42,265 nt of DNA from Candidatus Tityobacter terrigena (GTDB lineage Bacteria > Vulcanimicrobiota > Vulcanimicrobiia > Vulcanimicrobiales > Vulcanimicrobiaceae): positions 57,611-99,875 of the forward strand of contig PMHO01000019.1 in the NCBI GenBank assembly GCA_003156715.1, read 5' to 3'. How positions within the stretch are numbered: the first letter of the stretch is position 1; each line of letters opens with the position of its first letter. A program made the position numbers and the translations under genes. Of the stretch, positions 27,762-35,037 are shown one piece after another. The notes under the pieces were generated by a model. The model was given only the letters and a program-made list of their open reading frames with translations, ran no database searches and had not been told where the DNA came from.

Positions 27762-30151
27762 CGCCGGATGGCGGCACCCACGCGCTCGCGCAGGCTCTCC
27801 AAGATGGCGGCGACGTGCGTGTCGGCCTCGGCGTCGGTCAGGGTGCGGTCGGCGCGCTGTAGCACGACCCGCACCGCGACGCTCTTCTTGCCGTCCTCGA
27901 TCTGCGGTCCGCGGTACTCGTCGAAAACCCGAACCGCGGCGAGAACGCCTTCGGCGCCGGCGCGCACGGCGTGCTCGACGTCCATGGCGGGGATCTCCGG
28001 TGCGACGATCAGAGCCAGATCGCGAGCGATCGCCGGATACTTCGAGGGCGCCGTGTAGCGCGGCATGTGGTAGGACGGCAAGTCGTTCATGCGCGCGAGC
28101 GCCACGTACACCGCGTTGCGGATGCCGTACGCTGCAATCAGGCGCGGGTCGACCGCGCCGATGGTGGCTGCGTCAACGCCGTCGAGCAGCAGGCTCGCAG
28201 TTTTGCCGGGATGCAGCTCCGGGTGCGTGGCGCTGCACGCCTGCGCATCGCGGCCGGAGACGACGCGTAAGACGGCGAGCGAATCGCCTTTGAATTCGAG
28301 AAAGCCCGAGTCGCGAAAGGGCGGCTCGTCGGGCCGCGGCCGCACCAGCATCCAGGCGCACATCGCGGTTTCGAACGGCTGCTCCGAACCCTGTTCGAAC
28401 ACGTGCCCGATCTCGAAGAGCCGCAACGCTTCGGCGCTTTCGTAACGAGCCGCCCACGCGAGCATCGCCGGGACGAGCGAAAAGCGCAGGTAGCGCTGGT
28501 CTTCGGAAAGCGGGTTGCGCACCTCGACCGGCCTCGCACGAGGCGCAATGCCCGCCGACGCATACACCTCGGCAACGCTCGCCGGCTGCAGCGAAAAGTT
28601 CACGGCTTCACGGTAGCCCAGCGTCAGCAACGCTTGCGCCGTGCGGCGCTCGTCGTCGTACGCCGTGCTCGCGATGTGTTGCGGGAACACGGGCGGCGGT
28701 TCGGCCGGGATCGTGTCGTAGCCGACGATGCGCGCGATCTCTTCGACGAGGTCTTCACGAATGCGCACGTCACCGCGCCAATACGGCGGAGTCACCGCGA
28801 ACGAGCGGCTCGTTTGCTGACCGGACGCGGCTTGCTCGTTCGCGCGGCGCACCTCAAAGCCGAGCCCTTGCAGCGCGCGCTCGATGGCCGCGGCCGAAAC
28901 GTCGACGCCGAGCAACGCGCGCACGTCCGCCTCGCCCAGACCGATTGGCGCGCGCGATTCAAGCGGCTCGCCGGTTGCGACGGCCGGCCCGGCGCGCGCA
29001 CCCTGCTCGTGCAGCAGCTTGGCAGCCCGCGCGGCTGCAACCACCGCTAGCGCCGGCGGCAAGCCCTTCTCGTGCCGCGTCGAGGCTTCGGTGCGCAAGC
29101 CGAGCGCGACGCTCATGCGGCGGATGCGAGCGCCGGTGAAGGTCGCGCTCTCGAGTAGAAGCTCGCGCGTCTGGGAGGAGACCTCGCTCGCCACACCGCC
29201 CTTGAGCCCGGCGATGCCCTGCGGCTCGCGTTCGTCGGCAATCACGAGGAAGCGAGGGTCGAGGATGCGCTCCTCGCCGTCGAGGGTGCGAAGAACCTCG
29301 CCCTCGCGCGCATCGCGCGCGATCAGATGGCCGCCCGCCAGCTTTTCGAAGTCGTACAGGTGCAGCGGCTGCGCCGTTTCCAGCATGACGAAGTTCGAGA
29401 TGTCGACGAGGTTGTCGATCGGCCGCTGGCCCGCCAAGGCGAGCCGCACGCGCATCCAGAAAGGCGCGGTCGCAACGCGCGCGCCGGAAAAGCGTTGTGC
29501 GACGAAGCGCTTGCAGTCGGGGCTTTCGATCGTCACCCTTGCATCGCAAAGCGCTTCGTCGATAGCGGGGATCGACGAATCCGGTTCGCGCAGCACGAGG
29601 CCGAGCGAGGCGGCAAGCTCGCGCGCGATCCCGAGGACGCACATCGCATCGACGCGGTTGGACGTGATTTCGACATCCAGCACGTCATCGTTCAAGTGGA
29701 ACGTCTCGACAAAGTCGGCGCCGACCGGCAGACCCTGCTCGAGCTGCAGGATGCCATCGTCGAACCAGCCGGGCTCGAGCCCGAGCTCGTCGGGCGAGCA
29801 GAGCATCCCCTGCGACGCAATGCCGCGCATGCTGCGCGGTCCGATGGAAAGGCCGGCGAGCTCGGCGCCGATCGTGGCAACCGGTACGATTTGTCCCTCG
29901 GCCACGTTGTCCGCGCCGGTCGCGATGGTCAAGCGTTCGCCGGGCCCGACGTCGACTTGACATACCAGCAAACGGTCGGCGTTAGGATGCTTCGCGACGC
30001 TCTCGAGTCGCCCGATTTTGACGCCGGAAAGCTTCGGGCGCCTGACGATTTCCTCAACGGGAAAGCCGAGCACCGCCAAGCGCTCCGCGATCTCGTCGGT
30101 CGAAAGCGCGAGATCGACGTAGTCGCGCAGCCATGCGATCGGGAGCTTCAT
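27758..30151 (-). CDS. pheT: Phenylalanyl-tRNA synthetase beta subunit
   Basis: A 797-residue beta chain of the (alpha-beta)2 enzyme charging tRNA-Phe. It begins MKLPIAWLRDYVDL. A tRNA-binding OB domain follows (VKIGRLESVAKHPNADRLLV and IATGADNV), then the B3/B4 editing domain with DIEITSNR-like VEITSNRVDAM, the B5 domain and a catalytic-like core (IREDLVEEIARIVGYDTIP). The C-terminal ferredoxin-fold anticodon-binding domain starts at YHMPRYTAPSKYPAIARDLA. The length is normal. It starts 12 nt after the pheS stop and runs into cvpA with a four-base overlap. Confidence 0.97.
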   Translation of the reverse strand: MKLPIAWLRDYVDLALSTDEIAERLAVLGFPVEEIVRRPKLSGVKIGRLESVAKHPNADRLLVCQVDVGPGERLTIATGADNVAEGQIVPVATIGAELAGLSIGPRSMRGIASQGMLCSPDELGLEPGWFDDGILQLEQGLPVGADFVETFHLNDDVLDVEITSNRVDAMCVLGIARELAASLGLVLREPDSSIPAIDEALCDARVTIESPDCKRFVAQRFSGARVATAPFWMRVRLALAGQRPIDNLVDISNFVMLETAQPLHLYDFEKLAGGHLIARDAREGEVLRTLDGEERILDPRFLVIADEREPQGIAGLKGGVASEVSSQTRELLLESATFTGARIRRMSVALGLRTEASTRHEKGLPPALAVVAAARAAKLLHEQGARAGPAVATGEPLESRAPIGLGEADVRALLGVDVSAAAIERALQGLGFEVRRANEQAASGQQTSRSFAVTPPYWRGDVRIREDLVEEIARIVGYDTIPAEPPPVFPQHIASTAYDDERRTAQALLTLGYREAVNFSLQPASVAEVYASAGIAPRARPVEVRNPLSEDQRYLRFSLVPAMLAWAARYESAEALRLFEIGHVFEQGSEQPFETAMCAWMLVRPRPDEPPFRDSGFLEFKGDSLAVLRVVSGRDAQACSATHPELHPGKTASLLLDGVDAATIGAVDPRLIAAYGIRNAVYVALARMNDLPSYHMPRYTAPSKYPAIARDLALIVAPEIPAMDVEHAVRAGAEGVLAAVRVFDEYRGPQIEDGKKSVAVRVVLQRADRTLTDAEADTHVAAILESLRERVGAAIRR

Positions 30152-30163
30152 CCGGCGCCGCCG

Positions 30164-31213
30164 CTACGCAAGCTGAGCGAGCACGACGGGATCGTTTTCG
30201 AAGAACACGCGAATGTCGTCGATATCGTGCCGCACCATCGCAATGCGTTCGATGCCGACGCCGAAAGCCCAGCCGGTGACGTGCTCGGGATCGTAGCCGG
30301 CGTCACGCAAAACGTTCGGATGAACCATCCCCGAGCCGCCGAGCTCGATCCAACCCGAACCGCCGCAGGTGCGGCACGTTTGCGCGTTGTCCCGCACGCC
30401 GCGGCCCGCGCAACCGGGACAGGTCGTATCGACCTCGGCGCTGGGTTCGGTGAAGGGAAAGAACGACGGGCGAAAGCGCACCGATTGGTTGGCACCGAAA
30501 AGCTCGCGGCACATTCCGGTCAACATCCCTTTGAGGTGACCCATGTGGATGCCGGGGGCGACGAGCAGACCTTCGATTTGATGAAACATGTAGCTGTGGC
30601 GCGCGTCGACCGCGTCGCGCCGGTAGGCTTTGCCGGGCGTCACAACTGCGAGCGGCGGCGGGTTTGCACGCATCGCGCGAATCTGCATCGGCGAGGTGTG
30701 CGGGCGCAGCAGCAGTCCCGGACCGACGTACATGGAATCGAGGCCTTCCCGCGCGGGATGATCGGCCGGAATGTTGAGCCCGTCGAAACTGTTGTATTCC
30801 GTCTCGATCTCGGGGCCGAGCAGCACCGCAAAGCCGCGCCGTTCGAAATAGCCGCATGCGTCCTCGAGGGTGCGGCGCAGCGGATGCAGCGAACCGGCGC
30901 GCGGCGGCGGCGCCGGGAACGTTACATCGATCGCGACGGCGAGTTGCGCTTCCACGGCGCGCTGTGCCAGGCGCTCGGCTTGCACCGCGAGCTGTCGTTC
31001 GAAACCCTCGACGGCCGCATTGATCGCCTTGCCGGCCGAAGGCCGCTCGCTCGGCGCAAGCGCGCCGATACTGCGCCGGACCGCCGTGATCTCGCCGCTG
31101 CGGCCAAGGTATCGGACCCGAGCGGCCTCGAGCGCGGATTCGTCGGCCGCTTCGTCGAGCGCAGCGCTTAAGCGCGCGCCAAGGGCCTCGAGTTCGTCCT
31201 CCAGTCGTCCGAT
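30164..31213 (-). CDS. pheS: Phenylalanyl-tRNA synthetase alpha subunit, non-canonical start
   Basis: Catalytic alpha chain. The class II core is complete: ETEYNSFDGLNIPADHPARE (motif 1 region), RPHTSPMQIRAM, YRRDAVDARHSYMFHQIEG (motif 2), RPSFFPFTEPSAEVD, and GFGVGIERIAM-like AFGVGIERIAM (motif 3). The zinc-like pair CPGC and CRTCGGSGW lies between. The first in-frame GTG (30985) would delete the whole N-terminal coiled coil. The frame encodes that coil upstream, ending in VRYLGRSGEIT, yet contains no ATG, GTG or TTG. GGAGG (31227-31223) lies 9 nt before an in-frame ATC (31213), giving 349 residues. A CTG at 31204 aligns better with other PheS N-termini but is 18 nt from the ribosome site. 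Both are rare starts; I place it at the ATC. Confidence 0.85.
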   Translation of the reverse strand: MGRLEDELEALGARLSAALDEAADESALEAARVRYLGRSGEITAVRRSIGALAPSERPSAGKAINAAVEGFERQLAVQAERLAQRAVEAQLAVAIDVTFPAPPPRAGSLHPLRRTLEDACGYFERRGFAVLLGPEIETEYNSFDGLNIPADHPAREGLDSMYVGPGLLLRPHTSPMQIRAMRANPPPLAVVTPGKAYRRDAVDARHSYMFHQIEGLLVAPGIHMGHLKGMLTGMCRELFGANQSVRFRPSFFPFTEPSAEVDTTCPGCAGRGVRDNAQTCRTCGGSGWIELGGSGMVHPNVLRDAGYDPEHVTGWAFGVGIERIAMVRHDIDDIRVFFENDPVVLAQLA

Positions 31214-31228
31214 TTCGCCGTTCCTCCG

Positions 31229-31259
31229 AAAACAGAACGCCCGGCCGATTTCGGCCGGG
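31229..31259 (-). terminator. Attenuator-like hairpin before pheS
   Basis: CCCGGCCGA (31259-31251 read on the minus strand starts the stem) pairs with TCGGCCGGG (31248-31240) around two bases, a perfect 9-bp GC-rich stem. CGTTCTGTTTTC follows on the minus strand. It lies between the 33-codon leader ORF and the pheS ribosome site, where a transcription attenuator would be. Confidence 0.5.
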
Positions 31260-31290
31260 TGTTCCTCAAACTCTCGCGTGTGACGGTCGT

Positions 31291-31392
31291 TTAACTGCTT
31301 GCTGCTGTTTGGTAAACCTGGCGATACATCAGATATGCGTAGATCGATCCTGTACTCGTAAACAGTTTCCAGAAGCGGTCGCTAGTGCGCAT
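31291..31392 (-). CDS. YqzL-like mini-protein or pheS leader peptide (33 aa)
   Basis: ATG 31392 opens a 33-codon frame ending in TAA, with an in-frame TGA 6 nt upstream fixing the start. The core reads RFWKLFTSTGSIYAYLMYRQ, matching the W-x-x-F-x-x-T-G-x-I-x-x-Y-L-x-Y pattern I associate with the YqzL-like mini-proteins of Firmicutes, whose function is unknown. It lies in the leader between the pheS promoter and the attenuator-like hairpin. With two Phe, one Trp and four Tyr codons, it could alternatively work as an attenuation leader peptide. AAGGG lies about 13 nt upstream. The family match is from memory of the pattern. Confidence 0.6.
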   Translation of the reverse strand: MRTSDRFWKLFTSTGSIYAYLMYRQVYQTAASS

Positions 31393-31459
31393 CGGTCAGC
31401 GTGCACCCTTCTTTGCTTTGTGTACGGTTACGGCCTCGAAGCCGCCCGAGAACACCCGC

Positions 31460-31488
31460 AGTATAGCACAGCGCATATTGCCCGCCAA
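31460..31488 (-). promoter_or_regulatory. Promoter of the pheS-pheT-cvpA operon
   Basis: On the minus strand, TTGGCG (31488-31483) and TATACT (31465-31460) are separated by 17 nt. The -10 box is preceded by TGC, an extended -10 element (TGTGCTATACT). Transcription should start near 31453, giving a leader of about 240 nt that contains the mini-ORF and the hairpin. The promoter lies just after the SpoU methylase gene, so pheST need not depend on read-through. Confidence 0.75.
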
Positions 31489-31514
31489 GTCTTGACAAAT
31501 CAGGCTTCTCCGGG

Positions 31515-32306
31515 TTATGGCTCGCGCGAAACTGCATCTTCTAAGTGCTGCATGGCGGCGTAGAAGATGATGCTGCCCGCGACCGCGGCATTGAGGCTGT
31601 CGGACGCACCGCGCTGCGGGATCGCAACCTCGAGGTCCCGGCGCGTCAGCCAGGGACCCAGACCGCGCCGCTCGTTCCCGATCGCAATGACCGAGCGTTG
31701 GGGGATGCGCGCGGCGGGCAGCGGGGTCCCGGCCCGCGAGGTTGCCACCAGGGCGAAACCGTGCCGTGCGGCGGCCGCCTCGACCTCGAGCGGCCCCGCA
31801 ACGGCGAGGCGCAGCCGGAAAAGCGCCCCCATCGAGGCTCGGACGACCTTCGGATTGTACGGTTCGACCCCGTCATTGCCAAAAATGACCCCGGCTAGGC
31901 CGAAGGCTTCGGCCGAGCGCAGCAGGGTGCCGGCGTTCCCGGGATCCGCGACGCCCGCAAGTAGAGCGATCGGCTGGTTGCCCGCGAAGAGCCGGTCGAG
32001 CGGATCGAAGCGGTGGGCGAATACGGTGACGACGCCCGCCGGCGACTCGACGTCCGAGAGCTGGGCCAGGCTGCGCTCGGTGATCAGGTAGACCTGCGCC
32101 GCAGGCAGGCCGTCGCGGCCGGCGAGCTCAGCGTAGGCGGCCTCGGTCGCGAAGAGGGCCTCGGGAACCCATCCGGCTTCGAGCGCCTCGCGCAGCATCG
32201 TCGGGCCCTCGACGACAAAGCGCTTTTGTTCGCGGCGGCCCTTCTTGGCCCGCAGCGCCCGAACGGTCGCGAGCTTCGGCGAGTGCGCCCCCAGCACGGT
32301 AGCCAC
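31515..32306 (-). CDS. SpoU/TrmH-family RNA 2'-O-methyltransferase (RlmB-like)
   Basis: A 263-residue SPOUT methyltransferase, using S-adenosylmethionine to methylate a ribose 2'-OH in rRNA or tRNA. An N-terminal L30e-like substrate-binding domain (RREQKRFVVEGPTMLREALE) precedes the knotted domain. The latter carries the three motifs VADPGNAGTLLRSAEAFG, IAIGNERRGLGPW and SLNAAVAGSIIFYA, the last with the Asn of the active site. The start is GTG 32306. The same gene precedes pheS in Bacillus (ysgA), so the order here is ancestral. The exact target nucleotide is unknown. Confidence 0.9.
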   Translation of the reverse strand: MATVLGAHSPKLATVRALRAKKGRREQKRFVVEGPTMLREALEAGWVPEALFATEAAYAELAGRDGLPAAQVYLITERSLAQLSDVESPAGVVTVFAHRFDPLDRLFAGNQPIALLAGVADPGNAGTLLRSAEAFGLAGVIFGNDGVEPYNPKVVRASMGALFRLRLAVAGPLEVEAAAARHGFALVATSRAGTPLPAARIPQRSVIAIGNERRGLGPWLTRRDLEVAIPQRGASDSLNAAVAGSIIFYAAMQHLEDAVSREP

Positions 32307-32362
32307 GAGCGAACCTTCGACGCTGCAAGGGAAAGTTCGCCGCCGCGGTCCACTCGGGTGGC

Positions 32363-32746
32363 GTGAGTACCGCTGCGCGCGCCTTCGAAGTGGCGATGGT
32401 GGCCGTCATCGCCGTCGCTGTGCTGGTCGGCGGTGCAAGCCTGCTCGTCCAGCTGACCCGCGCGCCGCTCGTCTCGGGGATTTGCCTGGGGGTCTTGATG
32501 GTGCTTGTGCTTGCCGCGCTGCGGCGCGACCTCGTCGCCGTGGGCCTTGGCGCGCGCGTGCGCGCCTCGCGTGACGTCGCCTTCGTGGCGGCGATCGTCG
32601 CGGCGATCTGTTTCGTGCTCGCGCCCGCCCGCTGGTCGAACGGCGCCACGGTAAGCGCGCTTGAGTTCGGCTTCGTGCTCGAGCTCTTGATGCGCCTCGC
32701 CCCCGCCGGGACTCCGCAGATCCCGAAAGAGAAGACCAGGATGTGA
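32363..32746 (+). CDS. Small integral membrane protein of unknown function
   Basis: A 127-residue protein with three or four hydrophobic segments (VAMVAVIAVAVLVGGASLLV, VSGICLGVLMVLVLAAL, VAFVAAIVAAICFVLA, and a weaker one) and a charged C-terminus. I recognise no family. The start is GTG 32363 and no strong ribosome site is seen. Its stop overlaps the start of the HD hydrolase gene (TGATG), which argues for a real gene translated together with it. Confidence 0.6.
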   Translation: MSTAARAFEVAMVAVIAVAVLVGGASLLVQLTRAPLVSGICLGVLMVLVLAALRRDLVAVGLGARVRASRDVAFVAAIVAAICFVLAPARWSNGATVSALEFGFVLELLMRLAPAGTPQIPKEKTRM

Positions 32747-33426
32747 TGCCCGACGCCGCCGGCCTCGACCGGCTTCCTTCGGAAGCGGCGCTGGGCGAGC
32801 GCTTCAAGGACGCTCTCGGCTACGCGACCGGCCTGCATGCGCGCGACGTCCGCAAGTCGACCGCCATTCCGTACGTGGGTCACCTGCTCGGCGTTTGCGC
32901 GCTCGTGATCGAGAACGGCGGCAACGAAACCGAATCGATTGCGGCGCTGCTCCACGATGCGGCTGAAGATCATGGGGGAACTGACCGGCTCGACGACATC
33001 CGGCGGCGTTTCGGCGCTGAGGTGGCGCGCATCGTCGAACGCTGCAGCGACTCGCTGACCGCGGATCCGTCCAAGAAAGCTCCGTGGCTCGAGCGCAAGC
33101 GCAGCCACGTCGCCCGAATCGAAGCGCACGCTTCGGAAGGCGACGCATCGACGCTGCTCGTCACCGCTGCCGACAAGCTGTACAACCTTCGCTCGATCGC
33201 GACCGACCTCGACGACGACGCCGTCGGGGAACGGGTCTACGGGCGCTTTCACGGCGGCAAATGGGGGACGCTCTGGTACTATCGAGTGCTGGCCGACGTC
33301 CTTTGCCGGTATCCCGGCCGGCACCGCCGCATCGCGCGCGAACTCGAGGCGCTTGCTACGCGCCTTTGCGCCGGGCAAAGCGCCGCACAACTTCTGGCCC
33401 GCTACGACAGGGAGAACGCACGGTGA
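32746..33426 (+). CDS. HD-domain hydrolase, RelA/MESH1-like
   Basis: A 226-residue metal-dependent phosphohydrolase whose core matches the (p)ppGpp hydrolase part of RelA/SpoT proteins. The metal ligands are GHLLGVCALV (H), ALLHDAAEDHGGT (HD) and the late Asp in TAADKLYNLRSI. DIRRRFGAEVARIVERCSDS is the helix typical of this group. There is no synthetase, TGS or ACT domain, so it would be a small alarmone hydrolase or a MESH1-type NADPH/ppGpp phosphatase; some relatives act on other nucleotides. The ATG overlaps the membrane-protein stop, and the stop overlaps the Nudix GTG (GTGA). Confidence 0.85.
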   Translation: MPDAAGLDRLPSEAALGERFKDALGYATGLHARDVRKSTAIPYVGHLLGVCALVIENGGNETESIAALLHDAAEDHGGTDRLDDIRRRFGAEVARIVERCSDSLTADPSKKAPWLERKRSHVARIEAHASEGDASTLLVTAADKLYNLRSIATDLDDDAVGERVYGRFHGGKWGTLWYYRVLADVLCRYPGRHRRIARELEALATRLCAGQSAAQLLARYDRENAR

Positions 33427-33962
33427 ACCAGCGCAAGATGCCGGTCTACGCTTCGCAGTGGCCGTACCGGGGGCGAATCGTGAGCTTGCGCGTCGACGAA
33501 ATCGACTCGTACCGGGGCGACCGGCGCAGGACGGTCGAAGTCGTCGAGCATCCGGGCGGCGTCGCAATCGTCGCGCAACCGTCGCCGCGCGAGATCGTGC
33601 TCGTGCGGCAGTACCGCCATGCCGTCGAGGCCGATCTCTGGGAGGTTCCGGCGGGTCGCATCGAGCCCGGCGAAGACGAAGCCGAGACCGCACGCCGCGA
33701 ACTGCTGGAGGAGACCGGCTATCGCGCCGAGCGCTTGGAGTATCTCTTCAGCATCGACACGACGCCGGGCTTTTGCAACGAACGGATTCGCCTCTTCGCA
33801 GCGCACGGCCTGATCGCAGGCGCGGCCGAACCCGAAGAAGACGAGCAGTTCGAAATTCGGACGTGGCCGGTCGAGGAAGCGTGGCGCCTCGTTCTCGCCG
33901 ATGAACTGCGCGATGCCAAGACGCAGATCGCGCTCGCCTGGGCGCTCGCGCGTTCGGCATGA
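33423..33962 (+). CDS. Nudix hydrolase, ADP-ribose pyrophosphatase type
   Basis: A 179-residue Nudix protein. The Nudix box begins GRIEPGEDEAETARREL and ends LEETGY, with every consensus Glu in place. A Pro-rich loop follows (FSIDTTPGFCNERIRLF), as in ADP-ribose pyrophosphatases of the NudF type, which split ADP-ribose to AMP and ribose 5-phosphate. GTG 33423 has AGGGAGAA upstream and overlaps the HD gene stop. ATG 33438 is an alternative. Its stop overlaps the dmlA ATG (ATGA). Pairing with an HD nucleotide hydrolase suggests nucleotide clean-up. Confidence 0.9.
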   Translation: MNQRKMPVYASQWPYRGRIVSLRVDEIDSYRGDRRRTVEVVEHPGGVAIVAQPSPREIVLVRQYRHAVEADLWEVPAGRIEPGEDEAETARRELLEETGYRAERLEYLFSIDTTPGFCNERIRLFAAHGLIAGAAEPEEDEQFEIRTWPVEEAWRLVLADELRDAKTQIALAWALARSA

Positions 33963-35014
33963 AGACGTACCGGATTGCGACGATCCCGGGCGACGGCATC
34001 GGCAAAGAAGTCGTCCCCGAAGGAATGCGCGTGCTGGAAGCGGCCGGGCAGCGCTTCGAGCTTGCCTTCGAGTGGGAGCTTTTCGATTGGAGTTGCGAGC
34101 GCTACGCTCGCACCGGCCGCATGATGCCCGAAGACGGTCTGGCCCGCATCCGCAACCACGACGCCATTTTCCTGGGCGCCGTCGGATTTCCGACCGTTCC
34201 CGATCACGTCTCGTTGTGGGGGCTGCTGATTCCGATCCGCCGCCATTTTCGTCAATACGTAAACCTTCGTCCGGTGCGCCTGATGCCGGGCGTGCGCACG
34301 CCGCTCGCCGGCCGCCGCGCCGAGGACATCGACTTTTGCGTCGTCCGCGAAAACAGCGAGGGCGAGTACAGCGAGGTCGGCGGACGCATCAACCAAGGCG
34401 AAGACGACGAGCTAGCGACGCAGCTCGCCATCTTCACGCGGCGCGGTGTCGATCGCGTCATGCGATATGCCTTTGAACTCGCCGCCCGCCGTCCCAAGCG
34501 GCATCTGACCTCGGCCACGAAGTCGAACGGTATCACGATCACGATGCCTTTCTGGGACGAGCGCTTTGCGGCGATCGCGCGCGAGTACCCGCAGGTGCGC
34601 ACCGACCGCTACCACATCGACATCCTCACGGCGCACTTCGTGCAGCATCCCGATTGGTTCGACGTCGTCGTCGGTTCGAATCTGTTCGGCGACATTCTCT
34701 CCGACCTCGGCCCCGCGGTCGCGGGCACGATCGGCATCGCGCCCTCGGCCAACCTCAATCCGGAACGTGAATTCCCTTCCATGTTCGAACCGGTGCACGG
34801 CTCCGCGCCGGACATCGCCGGTCAGGGCATTGCCAACCCGATCGGCCAGATTTGGTCGGGCGCGATGCTGCTCGACCATCTCGGCCACCCCGACGTCGGC
34901 GCGGCGGTCGTCGCCGCCATCGAAGCCGTTCTCACCGACGGCCCGCGCACGCGCGACCTCGGTGGCTCCGCCACAACCGAAGAGGTCGGCCGCGCCATCG
35001 CCTCCGCTCTTTAG
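33959..35014 (+). CDS. dmlA: D-malate/tartrate dehydrogenase (decarboxylating)
   Basis: A 351-residue beta-decarboxylating dehydrogenase of the isopropylmalate/isocitrate family, in the DmlA/TtuC branch. Diagnostic stretches are IPGDGIGKEVVPEGMRVL, GAVGFPTVPDHVSLWGLLIP, YVNLRPVRLMPGV and VVRENSEGEYSEVGGR. The lysine and Asp of the active site lie in TSATKSNGITITMPFWDER and NLFGDILSDLGPAVAG, with HGSAPDIAGQGIANP for NAD. It would turn D-malate into pyruvate or oxidise tartrate; 3-isopropylmalate activity cannot be ruled out, but the VSLWG loop argues against LeuB. It is the last gene of a four-gene overlapping operon and convergent with the desaturase, 23 nt apart. Confidence 0.9.
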   Translation: MKTYRIATIPGDGIGKEVVPEGMRVLEAAGQRFELAFEWELFDWSCERYARTGRMMPEDGLARIRNHDAIFLGAVGFPTVPDHVSLWGLLIPIRRHFRQYVNLRPVRLMPGVRTPLAGRRAEDIDFCVVRENSEGEYSEVGGRINQGEDDELATQLAIFTRRGVDRVMRYAFELAARRPKRHLTSATKSNGITITMPFWDERFAAIAREYPQVRTDRYHIDILTAHFVQHPDWFDVVVGSNLFGDILSDLGPAVAGTIGIAPSANLNPEREFPSMFEPVHGSAPDIAGQGIANPIGQIWSGAMLLDHLGHPDVGAAVVAAIEAVLTDGPRTRDLGGSATTEEVGRAIASAL

Positions 35015-35037
35015 GGCTAGTTACCGGACAGCTTCCC

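Noticed and set aside
30164-30985. pheS starting at the first in-frame GTG
   Set aside because: This would remove the tRNA-binding coiled coil and the conserved VRYLGRSGEIT segment that the frame clearly encodes upstream.
29327-31171. Open frame of 614 codons on the plus strand
   Set aside because: It lies antisense across pheT and pheS, both clearly real, and shows no recognisable domain.
31214-31453. T-box riboswitch in the pheS leader
   Set aside because: No TGGNACCGCG antiterminator sequence or specifier loop can be found; only GGGTGCACGC, which does not fit.
31492-31520. Plus-strand TTGACA as a promoter
   Set aside because: The -35 is perfect, but no acceptable -10 lies 16-18 nt downstream, and only antisense sequence would be transcribed.
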